Source: Blastococcus capsensis (GTDB lineage: Bacteria > Actinomycetota > Actinomycetes > Mycobacteriales > Geodermatophilaceae). From it: a stretch of DNA of 64,000 bases. Positions 1 through 8,608 of this stretch are shown here, one piece after another; within the stretch, counting starts at the first letter, position 1, and the number at the start of each line of letters is the position of its first letter. The DNA lies in the NCBI RefSeq assembly GCF_030165005.1, contig NZ_JASNNW010000002.1:124001-188000 (forward strand), given 5' to 3'. Position numbers and translations under genes: made by a program. The notes below the pieces were generated by a model, which searched no databases, was not told the DNA's origin, and saw only the letters and a program-made list of their open reading frames with translations.

Positions 1-1
1 G

Positions 2-871
2 GGGGACCGGATCTTCGTCGAGCACTACGTCGGCTGCATGCACTGCGAGTGGTGCCGCCTCGGCGAGTACCGGCACTGCGAGCTCACCGACTGGCGCACC
101 AACCCCGACGCCCGCCGCTACGGCTACACGTCCTCGGACAACCCGGGCCGGCTCTGGGGCGGGTTCTCGCAGTACATGTACCTGCCGTGGAACGCCGTGA
201 CCCACAAGGTCCCCGACGGCGTCACCGCCGAGCTGGCCGGGCTGGTCACCCCGTTGTCCAACGGCATCGAGTGGGCGCTCAACGCCGGCGGGGTCGGCTA
301 CGCGAAGACCGTCCTGATCCAGGGCCCCGGCCAGCAGGGTCTGTCGCAGGTGGTGGCCTCCAGGCAGGCCGGCGCCTCGCTGATCGTCGTCACCGGCACC
401 ACCCGCGACGCCACCCGCCTCCAGTTGGCGAAGGACCTCGGCGCGGACGCGGTCGTCGACGTCCTCCAGGAGGACGCGCTGGCGACCGTTCTGGAGCTCA
501 CCGGCGGAAAGGGGGTGGACGTCGTCCTCGACTGCACCTCCGGCGCCGGCACCGCCCCGGTGCTGCTCGGCATCGACGCGCTCAAGCGCCGCGAGGGCGT
601 CATGGTCACCCAGGGCGAGGAGGCGGCGTTCCCCGACTTCCCGCTGAAGAAGATGACCGAGAAGTGCATCACGCTGGCCAGCGCCCGCGGGCACAGCTAC
701 CGGTCGGTCGAGCTGGCGCTCGCGCAGCTGGCGTCGCACCGCTTCCCGCTGGAGCGGCTGGCCACGCACAGCTTCGGCCTCGAGGACGTCGACCACGCCA
801 TCCGCGCGCTGGCCGGCGAGACCGGCGAGGACGCGCTGCACATCTCGCTCAAGCCGTGGGGCCACGAGTGA
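2..871 (+). CDS. Zinc-dependent medium-chain alcohol dehydrogenase, 5' end off the window
   Basis: The reading frame is open from base 2, so the true start lies upstream; 289 residues are visible. The visible N-terminus carries the structural-zinc motif of the MDR family, four cysteines at visible residues 12, 15, 18 and 26 (C-x2-C-x2-C-x7-C). A Rossmann glycine motif (GPGQQG) follows near residue 104. The family oxidises alcohols or reduces aldehydes with NAD(P) in the cytoplasm; the substrate cannot be read from sequence. The stop overlaps the next start (GTGA), so it is translationally coupled to a LigK-type aldolase. An alcohol or aldehyde step in aromatic catabolism is therefore likely, but this is inferred from context only. 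Confidence 0.9.
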   Translation, partial: GDRIFVEHYVGCMHCEWCRLGEYRHCELTDWRTNPDARRYGYTSSDNPGRLWGGFSQYMYLPWNAVTHKVPDGVTAELAGLVTPLSNGIEWALNAGGVGYAKTVLIQGPGQQGLSQVVASRQAGASLIVVTGTTRDATRLQLAKDLGADAVVDVLQEDALATVLELTGGKGVDVVLDCTSGAGTAPVLLGIDALKRREGVMVTQGEEAAFPDFPLKKMTEKCITLASARGHSYRSVELALAQLASHRFPLERLATHSFGLEDVDHAIRALAGETGEDALHISLKPWGHE

Positions 872-1572
872 CCGCCGCGCGCGGCCACGTCGTCGTCACG
901 GGCATCGCCCGGGCGGACCGTGCGGTCGTCGACGGGCTGGCCGAGTGCGGCGTGGCGACGGTCCACGAGGCACAGGGCCGTACGCACCTGCTCGATCCCG
1001 CCCTGCGCCCGGTCTACGCCGGGGCGCGGGTCGCGGGCACCGCGGTCACGGTCAGCCTGCCCCCGGGCGACAACTGGATGGTGCACGTGGCCGTGGAGCA
1101 GTGCACCGAGGGGGACGTCCTCGTCATCGCCCCCACGACGCCCTCCCAGGCCGCCTACATCGGCGACCTGCTGGCCACGACCCTGGCCACCCGGGGCGTG
1201 CGCGGGGTCGTCGTGGACGGGGGCGTCCGTGACGTCGCCGACCTGACGGCCATGCGCTTCCCGGCGTGGTCCCGGCACATCTCCGCCTTCGGGTGCATCA
1301 AGGAGACCCTCGGCAGCGTCAACGTCGGCGTGGTCTGCGCCGGCCAGTGGATCGAGCCGGGCGACGTGGTGGTGGCCGACGACGACGGTGTCGTCGTCGT
1401 CCCGCGCGACCGCGCCGCAGACGTGCTGGAGGCGGCCCGGGCGCGGGAGGAGCGCGAGGCGGGTATCCGCGAGCGCTACCGCGACGGCCAGTTGGGCCTG
1501 GACATGAACAGCATGCGCGAGCCGCTGGCCGCCAAGGGGCTCACCTACGTCGAGCAGGAGCCCCCGCGTTGA
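868..1572 (+). CDS. ligK: 4-carboxy-4-hydroxy-2-oxoadipate aldolase / oxaloacetate decarboxylase (RraA fold)
   Basis: The 234-residue protein belongs to the RraA/LigK family. The segment [13 protein letters not shown] (residues 67-79), the YIGD loop (97-100) and the GGVRD motif with Arg121 and Asp122 match the pyruvate- and metal-binding site of class II 4-carboxy-4-hydroxy-2-oxoadipate aldolases. These enzymes perform the last step of protocatechuate 4,5-cleavage or gallate degradation, giving pyruvate and oxaloacetate. The GTG start overlaps the upstream stop. The following gene is a LigJ-type hydratase, which makes the substrate of this enzyme, so the assignment rests on sequence and context together. 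A generic RraA-like protein is the alternative. Confidence 0.85.
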   Translation: MTAARGHVVVTGIARADRAVVDGLAECGVATVHEAQGRTHLLDPALRPVYAGARVAGTAVTVSLPPGDNWMVHVAVEQCTEGDVLVIAPTTPSQAAYIGDLLATTLATRGVRGVVVDGGVRDVADLTAMRFPAWSRHISAFGCIKETLGSVNVGVVCAGQWIEPGDVVVADDDGVVVVPRDRAADVLEAARAREEREAGIRERYRDGQLGLDMNSMREPLAAKGLTYVEQEPPR

Positions 1573-2579
1573 TCATCGACATCCACGGCCACTACACGAC
1601 CGCGCCGAAGCAGCTGCAGCGTTTCCGGGACGCGCAGTTGGCGGCCCGGGAGAGCGGCGGTGCCGCTCCCCGGCTGGACACCATCAGCGACGAGGAACTG
1701 CGCGAGAGCGTCGAGGACAACCAGCTGCGCATCCTGCGCGAGCGTGGCGGCGACGTCATGGTCTTCAGTCCCAAGGCGTCGGGCATGGAACACCACGTGC
1801 CCGACCCGGCCACCGCGGTCGCGTGGGCGCGGGCCAGCAACGACCTGGTCGCCCGCGTGGCCGATCTCTACCCGGACACCTTCGCCGGCGTCGGCCAGCT
1901 GCCGCAGACCCCCGGCGGCGCCCTGGACGACGTCGTCGCCGAGCTGCGCCGCTGCGTCGAGGAACTCGGCTTCGTCGGGGCGAACCTCAACCCGGACCCC
2001 TCCGGTGGCTTCTGGACGTCGCGGCCGATGACCGACCCGTACTGGTTCCCGGTCTACGAGGCCCTGGTCGAGCTCGACGTGCCGGCGATGGTGCACGTGT
2101 CGAGCTCCTGCAACCCGAACTTCCACGCGCTCGGCGCGCATTACCTCAACGCCGACACCTCGGTGTTCATGCAGCTGCTCGAGGGCGACCTCTTCGAGCG
2201 CTTCCCGACGCTGCGGCTGGTCATCCCGCACGGCGGTGGCGCGGTGCCCTACCACTGGGGTCGGTACCGGGGGCTGTCGATGCGGAACGGGTGGCAGGAC
2301 CCGTCGGAGCTGCTGCGCAACGTCTTCTTCGACACCTGCGTCTACCACCAGCCCGGTATCGACCTGCTCACCCGTGTCATCCCGGCCGAGAACATCCTCT
2401 TCGCCTCCGAGATGCTCGGCGCGGTGCGCGGTGGGGACCCGGAGACCGGCATCGCCTGGGACGACACGAAGCGCTACCTGGACGCCGCGGGGCTGGGCGA
2501 GGCCCAGCAGAAGGCGGTCTTCGAGGACAACGCCCGCCGGGTCTACCCCAGGCTCGACGCCCGCCTGAGAGGGCGGTGA
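1569..2579 (+). CDS. ligJ: 4-oxalomesaconate hydratase (amidohydrolase superfamily)
   Basis: The 336-residue protein starts at a TTG that overlaps the preceding stop (TTGA). The amidohydrolase metal motif H-x-H is at residues 6 and 8. His176 (MVHVSSSC) and Glu281 (FASEMLGAV) fall almost exactly where LigJ from Sphingobium places its remaining zinc ligands. LigJ hydrates the 4-oxalomesaconate tautomer to 4-carboxy-4-hydroxy-2-oxoadipate, which LigK then cleaves; ligK is immediately upstream. Its length matches the family. Related gamma-resorcylate-type decarboxylases share the fold, but the SEMxGAV segment and the ligK neighbour favour the hydratase. Confidence 0.85.
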   Translation: MIIDIHGHYTTAPKQLQRFRDAQLAARESGGAAPRLDTISDEELRESVEDNQLRILRERGGDVMVFSPKASGMEHHVPDPATAVAWARASNDLVARVADLYPDTFAGVGQLPQTPGGALDDVVAELRRCVEELGFVGANLNPDPSGGFWTSRPMTDPYWFPVYEALVELDVPAMVHVSSSCNPNFHALGAHYLNADTSVFMQLLEGDLFERFPTLRLVIPHGGGAVPYHWGRYRGLSMRNGWQDPSELLRNVFFDTCVYHQPGIDLLTRVIPAENILFASEMLGAVRGGDPETGIAWDDTKRYLDAAGLGEAQQKAVFEDNARRVYPRLDARLRGR

Positions 2580-3574
2580 CCTCCGTGTCCCGACTGCACC
2601 TGACCTTCGCCTGCGGGGACTACGACCGCACCCGGGCACTGGAGGAGGGCACGGTCCGCCCCGACGGCATCGACCTGACCTACCTGCGGCTGCCGGTCGA
2701 GGAAACCTTCTTCCGCATGCTGCGGCACCGGGAGTTCGACGTCGCCGAGATGTCGATGTCGTCCTACGTGAAGTCCCTCGACCTCGACGACCCGCCGTTC
2801 GTGGCGCTGCCGGTCTACACCTCCCGGCAGTTCCGGCACACCGGCATCTTCGTCAACGCGGAGTCGGGCATCGAGGCTCCTGCGGACCTGCGCGGCAAGG
2901 TCGTGGGCACGCCCGAGTGGCAGCTGACCGCGAACGTCTGGATCCGCGGCTTCCTCGCCGACCACCACGGCGTGCCGGTCGACTCGGTCGAGTACCGCAC
3001 CGGCGGGCAGGAGGCGCCGGGCCGCATCGAGAAGGCCGCGGTCGATCTGGGGAACCGCATCCGCGTCTCGCCGATCGGACCCACCCAGACGCTGGCGCGG
3101 ATGCTCGCCGACGGCGAGATCGACGCCTTCCAGGGCCCGCGGGTCCCGTCGTCCTTCGTCCCGGGTGGGCACGTGCGCCGCCTGTTCGCCGACCCGGTGG
3201 CCGCGGAGAAGCAGTACTTCGAAGAGACCGGGATCTTCCCGATCATGCACGTCGTCGTCCTCCGCCGGGACGTCTACGAACGGCACCCGTGGGTGGCGCA
3301 GACCCTCACCAAGGCGCTGCACCTGGCCAAGCGGAAGGCGGCGGCCGAGCTGTACGACGCCTCTGCGCTGCGCTTCATGCTGCCCTGGCTCATCCCGGGG
3401 CTGGAGGAGGCGCGGGCGCTCATGGGGGAGGACTACTGGTCCTACGGGCTGCAGGGCAACGAGCACGTGCTGACCACCTTCCTCCGCTACCACCACGAGC
3501 AGGGGCTGTCCCGTCGGCAGTACGAGCCGGCGGAGCTGTTCGCCCCCGAGTCCACCGAGACGTTCGTCATCTGA
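2576..3574 (+). CDS. 4,5-dihydroxyphthalate decarboxylase-like protein (Pht5 / periplasmic-binding fold)
   Basis: The 332-residue protein resembles Pht5-type 4,5-dihydroxyphthalate decarboxylases, which use a fold related to SsuA/Thi5 solute-binding proteins. No signal peptide or lipobox is present at the N-terminus, so a cytoplasmic enzyme is more likely than a transporter component. The length is that of Pht5 (about 330). The GTG start overlaps the ligJ stop and the stop overlaps the next ATG. In this setting it would decarboxylate a dihydroxyphthalate or similar acid to protocatechuate, feeding the 4,5-cleavage branch. Many homologues carry this name without biochemical proof, so the substrate is uncertain. 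Confidence 0.7.
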   Translation: MTSVSRLHLTFACGDYDRTRALEEGTVRPDGIDLTYLRLPVEETFFRMLRHREFDVAEMSMSSYVKSLDLDDPPFVALPVYTSRQFRHTGIFVNAESGIEAPADLRGKVVGTPEWQLTANVWIRGFLADHHGVPVDSVEYRTGGQEAPGRIEKAAVDLGNRIRVSPIGPTQTLARMLADGEIDAFQGPRVPSSFVPGGHVRRLFADPVAAEKQYFEETGIFPIMHVVVLRRDVYERHPWVAQTLTKALHLAKRKAAAELYDASALRFMLPWLIPGLEEARALMGEDYWSYGLQGNEHVLTTFLRYHHEQGLSRRQYEPAELFAPESTETFVI

Positions 3575-4395
3575 TGGGCACCGTGGAGGACATCCGCACG
3601 GTCGGGGTCGTGGGCTGGGGCCGGATGGGCGCGGAGATGGGCCGCTGGCTCGTCGAACGCGGCTGGCCGGTGCTCGCGACCGATCCGGCGCCGGGGGCCG
3701 ACGAGCGGATCCGGGCGGCCGGCGCGCAGTTCCGCGGCTCCGCCGCCGACGTGGCGCGGGAGGCCGACCTGCTCCTGCTGGTCGTCGTGGACGACGCGCA
3801 GGTCGAGGAGGCGATCGCCGGGCCGGGCGGCATCCGCGACGTGGCCCGCCCGGGGACCGTCGTCGCGATCTGCTCGTCGGTGCGGCCCGACACCTGCGTC
3901 CGGATGGCCGCGGCGGCCGCCGAGCGGGACGTGGCGGTCGTCGACGTCGCCCTGGTCGGCGGCGAACGGGCGGCCGAGCAGGGCAGCCTGACCCTCATGT
4001 GCGGTGGGGACGCCGCGGTGCTGGACCGGTGCGCGCAGGCCTTCGCCGCGTTCGCGACCGACGTGTGCCAGATCGGCGGCCCGGGGACCGGTCAGGTGGC
4101 CAAGAGCGCCAACAACGTGCTCATGTGGACGGCTCTGCGAGCCGACGTGGAGGTGCTGCGGCTGGCCCGCTCCCTCGGAGTGCCGCCCGGCCGGCTGCGC
4201 AGCGTGCTGGGCGCCGGTACGGGGGCCAACCAGGTGCTCGCCGACTGGGGGCTGCACCGGCTGCGCTGGCCGGCGAAGGACCTGGAGGTCGCGCTGGCCT
4301 TGGCCGAGGAGGCGGGGGTGGACGTGCCGCTGGTCCGGGCGCTGCAGCCGCTCGTGACCGAGCTGACCCGCGAGGACCTCACCGACCTGCGGTAG
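3574..4395 (+). CDS. NAD(P)-dependent hydroxyacid dehydrogenase (3-hydroxyisobutyrate dehydrogenase family)
   Basis: The 273-residue protein has an N-terminal Rossmann motif GWGRMG and the family's catalytic lysine in VAKSANN, followed by the all-helical C-terminal domain. Members oxidise beta-hydroxyacids or reduce 2-hydroxy-3-oxopropionate. Its ATG overlaps the upstream stop (TGATG), and a strong hairpin follows directly, so it is the last gene of the five-gene catabolic operon. One possible role is oxidation of an intermediate of the 4,5-cleavage route or of a side chain; the sequence does not fix the substrate. Confidence 0.8.
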   Translation: MGTVEDIRTVGVVGWGRMGAEMGRWLVERGWPVLATDPAPGADERIRAAGAQFRGSAADVAREADLLLLVVVDDAQVEEAIAGPGGIRDVARPGTVVAICSSVRPDTCVRMAAAAAERDVAVVDVALVGGERAAEQGSLTLMCGGDAAVLDRCAQAFAAFATDVCQIGGPGTGQVAKSANNVLMWTALRADVEVLRLARSLGVPPGRLRSVLGAGTGANQVLADWGLHRLRWPAKDLEVALALAEEAGVDVPLVRALQPLVTELTREDLTDLR

Positions 4396-4404
4396 CGCGC
4401 CATC

Positions 4405-4442
4405 CGCTCCGGTGGCGATCCCTGCGGATCGCCACCGGAGCG
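4405..4442. terminator. Perfect 17-bp stem hairpin between convergent genes
   Basis: The arms 4405-4421 and 4426-4442 are perfect reverse complements with a four-base loop. The hairpin lies between the stop of the hydroxyacid dehydrogenase and the stop of the convergent ferredoxin reductase, so it can end transcription from both sides. There is no U-tract, as is common in high-GC actinobacteria. Confidence 0.8.
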
Positions 4443-4449
4443 CGCCGGA

Positions 4450-5712
4450 TCAGGCGGTGGGCGCGGTGAGCAGGGTCTTCAGCGGCGTGCCGGCGTCGGC
4501 GACCGCCTCGGCCGGCAGCGCGATCTCCTGGGTCAGCGCCTTGCGCACGGCGAGGTAGTCGGCGGGGGCGTTGACGGCGTCGACGGCCAGCAGGGCGCCG
4601 CTCCGGTAGTAGAGGACCGAGAAGCTCTCCGTGTCCGGGTCGCCCCGGACGACGTGCTCGTCGAACCCGGTCGAGAGCCCGGCGATCTGCAGCTTCAGGT
4701 CGCCCTGGTTCGACCAGAACCACGGCACGCTGCGGGTGGTGGCCTCCCTGCCGACCAGCGTCGCGGCGGCGAGGGTGGCCTGCGCGACGGCGCTCGGCAC
4801 CGACTCCAGGCGCACCCGCCCCTCTCCGGTCAGCGGGTGGGGAAGGACGGTGCAGTCCCCGGCGGCGACCACCGACGGCGCGCTGGTGCGTGCGTGCGCA
4901 TCCACGACGATCCCGCCGTCGCACTCGAGCCCGAGCTGCTCGGCCAGCTCCGTGCGCGGAACGACGCCGATGCCGACCATGACCAGGTCGGCGGGCAGGG
5001 CGCGGCCGTCGGCCAGCAGGACGCCGTCGACCCGGCCGTCGGTACCGCGGAAACCGACCACGCCGGTCGACAGCAGCACGGTGCTGCCACGGCGCTCGTG
5101 GGCCTGCCGGAGGAAGTCGGAGACGACCGGTGCCACGGCACGCCCGACCAGCCGGTCGGCCGCCTCCACGACGACGACATCCTTGCCCTGCGCCCGGGCG
5201 GCGGCCGCGGCCTCCAGGCCGATGAACCCACCGCCCACGACGACGACGCGCGAGGCGTCGGTGAGCCGGTCGCGCAGCGCGACGGCGTCGTCGAGGTCGC
5301 GGAGGTAGAGGATCCCGTCGAGATCGGCGCCGGGGACGTCCAACCGGCGGGGCCGGGCCCCGACGGTGAGCGCGAGCCGGGCGAAGGGCAGCTCCCGGCC
5401 GCTCGACGTCCGGGCGAGGCCGGGGCGGTTCCCGGCGGGGAGGGCGACGTCCACGACCCGCTCACCGCACACCAGCTCGATGTCGTGGTCGGCGTAGTAC
5501 GAGGTGTTGCGGAACGCCAGCCCGTCCTGCGTCGCCGTCCCCGCCAGGAACTCCTTCGACAGCGGGGGCCGCTGGTAGGGCGGGTGGGTCTCCGCACCGA
5601 CCAGCGTGATGGGGGCGGTGTCGCCGAGCTGGCGCAGCGACGCGGCCAGCTGGACGCCGGCCTGGCTCGCGCCGACGACGAGCGTGCCGGCCTCTTCCAG
5701 CGCGGGCGGCAT
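4450..5712 (-). CDS. FAD-dependent ferredoxin reductase of a ring-hydroxylating oxygenase or P450 type
   Basis: The 420-residue protein has a FAD-binding motif near residues 14-19 (GASQAG), an NAD-binding motif GGGFIGLE near 160-167 and a C-terminal FAD motif VAAGDCT. This is the architecture of rhodocoxin- and biphenyl-type reductases that pass electrons from NAD(P)H to a ferredoxin. I chose the ATG at 5712 because GGAG lies five bases upstream; the ATG at 5733 abuts an inverted-repeat operator and has no ribosome site. No ferredoxin or oxygenase subunit is visible in the window. It could be the reductase of a phthalate-type dioxygenase encoded elsewhere, or serve a P450. Confidence 0.85.
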   Translation of the reverse strand: MPPALEEAGTLVVGASQAGVQLAASLRQLGDTAPITLVGAETHPPYQRPPLSKEFLAGTATQDGLAFRNTSYYADHDIELVCGERVVDVALPAGNRPGLARTSSGRELPFARLALTVGARPRRLDVPGADLDGILYLRDLDDAVALRDRLTDASRVVVVGGGFIGLEAAAAARAQGKDVVVVEAADRLVGRAVAPVVSDFLRQAHERRGSTVLLSTGVVGFRGTDGRVDGVLLADGRALPADLVMVGIGVVPRTELAEQLGLECDGGIVVDAHARTSAPSVVAAGDCTVLPHPLTGEGRVRLESVPSAVAQATLAAATLVGREATTRSVPWFWSNQGDLKLQIAGLSTGFDEHVVRGDPDTESFSVLYYRSGALLAVDAVNAPADYLAVRKALTQEIALPAEAVADAGTPLKTLLTAPTA

Positions 5713-5735
5713 GGGATCTCCGATCATCGGCATGC

Positions 5736-5750
5736 AATGGTATTACCATT
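5736..5750. promoter_or_regulatory. Inverted-repeat operator of GntR/FadR type
   Basis: AATGGT and ACCATT flank a three-base spacer. The core TGGTATTACCA matches the TGGT-N3-ACCA form bound by FadR-subfamily GntR regulators. It lies between the divergent ferredoxin reductase and class II aldolase genes, 30 bp from the latter's start. No GntR gene is visible in the window. Confidence 0.55.
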
Positions 5751-5779
5751 CTGCCATAGCACACCGAGGAGGGCGAGAG

Positions 5780-6472
5780 ATGACCGAGGACCTGCGCCGC
5801 CTGGTCTCCCTGGGATGCCGAGTCCTCGGCGACGCGGACCAGGGAGACCTCATCTGGGGCCACGTCTCCGCCCGGGACCCGGAGGGCCGCGGCGTCTGGA
5901 TGAAGGCGTCCGGCCTCGGGTTCGAGGAGGTGGGTCCGCACGACGTCCTCCTCGTGTCCTGGGACGGCGAGGTGCTCGAGGGGGCGGGTCGCCGGCACGC
6001 CGAGTACCCCATCCACACCGAGGTCGTGCGGGCGCGCCCCGACGTCGGCAGCGTCATCCACACCCACTCGCCGGCGGCGGTCGCGCTGGGCGCGCTCGGC
6101 GTTCCGCTGCGGCCGATCTCGCACGAGGCGAACCTGTTCGTCCCGCCCGACGTCGCCCGGTTCACCGGGACCGGCGACCTGGTGCTGACCGCCGAGCTCG
6201 GCCGGGAGGTCGCCGCGGCGCTGGGCGACCGCAACGCGTGCCTGCTGGTCAACCACGGCATCGTCGTCGCGGCGCCGGACGTGCAGACGGCGACCGTCAC
6301 CGCCTACCTGCTCGACCGCGCCTGCCGGATGCAGCTGACCGCCATGGCCGCCGGCGGGTGGGCGACCTGGTCCTCCCCGCAGGAGTCCCTCGCCAAGCGC
6401 GAGCACTGCTACCCCGACCCGCTGCTGCAGGGGGCGTGGGAGTACCTGGTTCGCCGGCTCGACCGGGGCTGA
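5780..6472 (+). CDS. Class II aldolase/adducin family protein, possible dihydroxyphthalate decarboxylase
   Basis: The 230-residue protein has the class II aldolase zinc site: His94 and His96 (VIHTHS) and His159 (LVNHG), with the catalytic Glu75 in AEYPIH. The start is supported by GAGGAGGG about 10 bases upstream. The family contains sugar-phosphate aldolases and also aromatic decarboxylases, including the 3,4-dihydroxyphthalate decarboxylase of actinobacterial phthalate pathways. The neighbouring protocatechuate-cleavage genes and the divergent ferredoxin reductase favour an aromatic acid role, but a sugar-acid aldolase is not excluded. It probably shares the GntR-like operator with the divergent gene. 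Confidence 0.75.
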   Translation: MTEDLRRLVSLGCRVLGDADQGDLIWGHVSARDPEGRGVWMKASGLGFEEVGPHDVLLVSWDGEVLEGAGRRHAEYPIHTEVVRARPDVGSVIHTHSPAAVALGALGVPLRPISHEANLFVPPDVARFTGTGDLVLTAELGREVAAALGDRNACLLVNHGIVVAAPDVQTATVTAYLLDRACRMQLTAMAAGGWATWSSPQESLAKREHCYPDPLLQGAWEYLVRRLDRG

Positions 6473-6478
6473 CCGGGG

Positions 6479-7606
6479 CTATCCGGCGGTGCCGCGCCGG
6501 CGCAGGGCCAGGGCCGGGACGGTCATCACCGCGCCGACCACGGCCATGGCCGGCGTCAGCGGCGCGACCACCACCATGCCGGCGACGGCGAGCGGCGCGG
6601 CGAACAGGGCGGCGGCACGGAAGGTGCCGCTCACCGCGATCGCCTCCCCGCGCTCTTCCGGGTGCACCGCTTCCGCGGCGATCGCCGGGCCGAGCACCTG
6701 GACCGCTCCGGCGGCGACGCCGCTGACCACGAGCACCAGGGCGGAGAGCGCGACGCTCTGCGCCACGGCCGCGGTCAGCGCCGTGGCCACGCCGGTCAGC
6801 GCGATGCCCGTGCCGAGAACCGGCGTGGTCCACCGCCCGCGGACGCGGCCGGCCACGGCCGTGCCCACGAGGGACGCGCCGTTGGCCGCCGCCACGAGGG
6901 CCCCGATGGTGGTCGCCGACTGGCGCGCCTCGGCCAGGGCCAGGGGCACGTAGGACGTGAGCAGCGCCCGCCACGCTCCGGCCGTCATCCCGGCCCAGCA
7001 CGCGACGTCGACCCCCGGCCGTCGCCAGAGCCGGCCCGGCGGCCGGTCGGCCGGGGGCACGAAGGGCGGCAACCGGTCCAGCAGGGCGTTGGGCACCAGG
7101 CCGAGCAGGGCGACCGCCGCGGCGACGAGCAGCGCCAGCGCCGCGCTGCCCTCGGAGAGCACGCCGGCGATCAGGGGCCCGACCAGCAGGCCGATGGAGG
7201 CGGCGAGGTTGACCCGGGCGAGCGCGCCGGCGGCGCGCCCCGCGCCCCGGACGACGTGGGTCTGGCTGCCGGTCCAGAACAGCGCGCGGGAGGCCCCCTG
7301 CAGCAGCTGGGCGACGACGAAGGGGACCAGGGCCGCGGAGACGGCGACGACGAGGCTGCTGACGGCGAGCAGGATTCCCGCGGTGGCGATCAGCATCCAG
7401 TCCGGCCACCGGCGCATGGCCCAGCCGAGGCCGAGCCGGACCAGCATCTGCGACAGGGCCGAGGCCGCCGTCAGGGCGCCGATCTCGAAGGCCGAGTAGC
7501 CCGCCTCGATCGCCAGTAGGGGCAGGGCGACGCTCGCGGTGCTCAGCGAGAGCGAGTAGATGCCGGCGCCGGTCGCCGAGGCCGTCGCGTCGCGTCGGCT
7601 GCTCAC
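6479..7606 (-). CDS. MFS transporter
   Basis: The 375-residue protein has about 12 hydrophobic segments and short basic loops typical of the major facilitator superfamily, for example the GRVRGRW loop in mid-protein. The GTG at 7606 is preferred because AGGA lies four bases upstream; the frame is open further but the extra residues are not protein-like. It is convergent with the class II aldolase, seven bases apart. An export or uptake role linked to the aromatic block is possible, but the substrate is unknown. Confidence 0.8.
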   Translation of the reverse strand: MSSRRDATASATGAGIYSLSLSTASVALPLLAIEAGYSAFEIGALTAASALSQMLVRLGLGWAMRRWPDWMLIATAGILLAVSSLVVAVSAALVPFVVAQLLQGASRALFWTGSQTHVVRGAGRAAGALARVNLAASIGLLVGPLIAGVLSEGSAALALLVAAAVALLGLVPNALLDRLPPFVPPADRPPGRLWRRPGVDVACWAGMTAGAWRALLTSYVPLALAEARQSATTIGALVAAANGASLVGTAVAGRVRGRWTTPVLGTGIALTGVATALTAAVAQSVALSALVLVVSGVAAGAVQVLGPAIAAEAVHPEERGEAIAVSGTFRAAALFAAPLAVAGMVVVAPLTPAMAVVGAVMTVPALALRRRGTAG

Positions 7607-7759
7607 CGGTTCCTGCTCCGGGCCGGGAGGTGCGCGGGTGTGGGTCCGCCCTCGCCCACCTGCCACCTCCGCGCCCGGTCGCCGTCCCCGGAACGGTAAC
7701 AGTGGATCACGTAATGGTCTGACCTCAGCCCAGGAGCCTCCTGCCCGTGCTCCTCGCCG

Positions 7760-7812
7760 TAGGGTCGGCGCTCGTGTCCCCACTCGTGGCAGCCGTCAGC
7801 GGCCTCCGGTGA
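7760..7812 (+). promoter_or_regulatory. Possible leaderless promoter with a 12-codon upstream ORF
   Basis: TAGGGT at 7760-7765 resembles an actinobacterial -10 element and lies eight bases before a GTG at 7774. That GTG opens a 12-codon frame whose TGA (7810-7812) overlaps the GTG start of the acVLRF1 gene. The arrangement could couple translation of the two. The short frame is only a candidate, since any GTGA start carries such a stop. Confidence 0.35.
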
Positions 7813-8477
7813 GCCGCCCCCGGCCGGCGCCGGGAGGTGGCCGCCAACTGGGGGTGAGCCCCGAGCGCCTCGGCCGCTGGCTGGACGGCGTCGCGACCCG
7901 GCACGGCTCCTTCAGCGAGGTGGTCCCCGACGGCGAGCGGCTGCACCTGGTCTGCGCCGACACCACCACCGTGCTCCTGCGCGCCCCCTTCGGCTGGGTA
8001 CCCGCGCCGCCGCTGATCGCCGGATTCACCGCCGCCGCGGCCCGGCCGCACCGGGCCGCCGTGCTCCTGGTGCGCCGGGGCCGCTGGGCCGTCGGCGTCT
8101 TCGACGGCGACCGGCTGATGGTGTCGAAGGTCGACGCCAGGCAGGTGCAGGGCCGGACGGCGGCCGGTGGCTGGTCGCAGCAGCGGTTCGCCCGCCGCCG
8201 CGCCAACCAGACCGACGCCGTGGTCGGGCACGCGGTCGAGACCGCCGTCCGGGTGCTGCTGCCGCACGCCGAGGGGCTCGCGGCGCTGTTCACCGGCGGT
8301 GACCGCGCGCTGGTCGACGAGGTGCTGTCCGACCGCCGGCTGGCCGGTCTGGCCGCGCTGCGCCGCGAGCCGCCGCTGGGCGTGGGGGAGCCGACCAAGG
8401 CCACCCTGCTGGAGACCCCCGAGCAGTTCCGGGCCGTCGCCGTCACGATCGTGGAACCGGGCGACCGCCCCGCCTAG
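7809..8477 (+). CDS. acVLRF1-type peptidyl-tRNA hydrolase (Vms1/eRF1-like)
   Basis: The 222-residue protein contains GGWSQQRFARRR (residues 120-131), the glutamine-containing catalytic loop of the VLRF1 clade related to Vms1/ANKZF1 and eRF1. The family's known eukaryotic role is to cleave peptidyl-tRNA on stalled large ribosomal subunits; the actinobacterial members are thought to act similarly in ribosome rescue. The start at 7809 keeps the conserved RPAPGGGR segment; a GTG at 7854 is an alternative. No rescue partner such as RqcH is nearby. Confidence 0.75.
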   Translation: MSRPRPAPGGGRQLGVSPERLGRWLDGVATRHGSFSEVVPDGERLHLVCADTTTVLLRAPFGWVPAPPLIAGFTAAAARPHRAAVLLVRRGRWAVGVFDGDRLMVSKVDARQVQGRTAAGGWSQQRFARRRANQTDAVVGHAVETAVRVLLPHAEGLAALFTGGDRALVDEVLSDRRLAGLAALRREPPLGVGEPTKATLLETPEQFRAVAVTIVEPGDRPA

Positions 8478-8608
8478 CGCCGCGCCAGGGATCGTCGGCG
8501 CCGTGGTCGTCTCGGCGAGCCTCGCCGTACGGCCGCCGTCCTCACTCTGCAGCGCGAGGACGGCGACCGCAGGGTGAGGACGGCGGGCTGCCACCCGCGG
8601 TGTCGCCC

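Noticed and set aside
8513-8584. Inverted repeats between acVLRF1 and the alcohol dehydrogenase
   Set aside because: The short stem (CGGCGAG/CTCGCCG, one-base loop) cannot form as drawn, and the 11-bp arms are 29 bases apart; a terminator is possible but not supportable.
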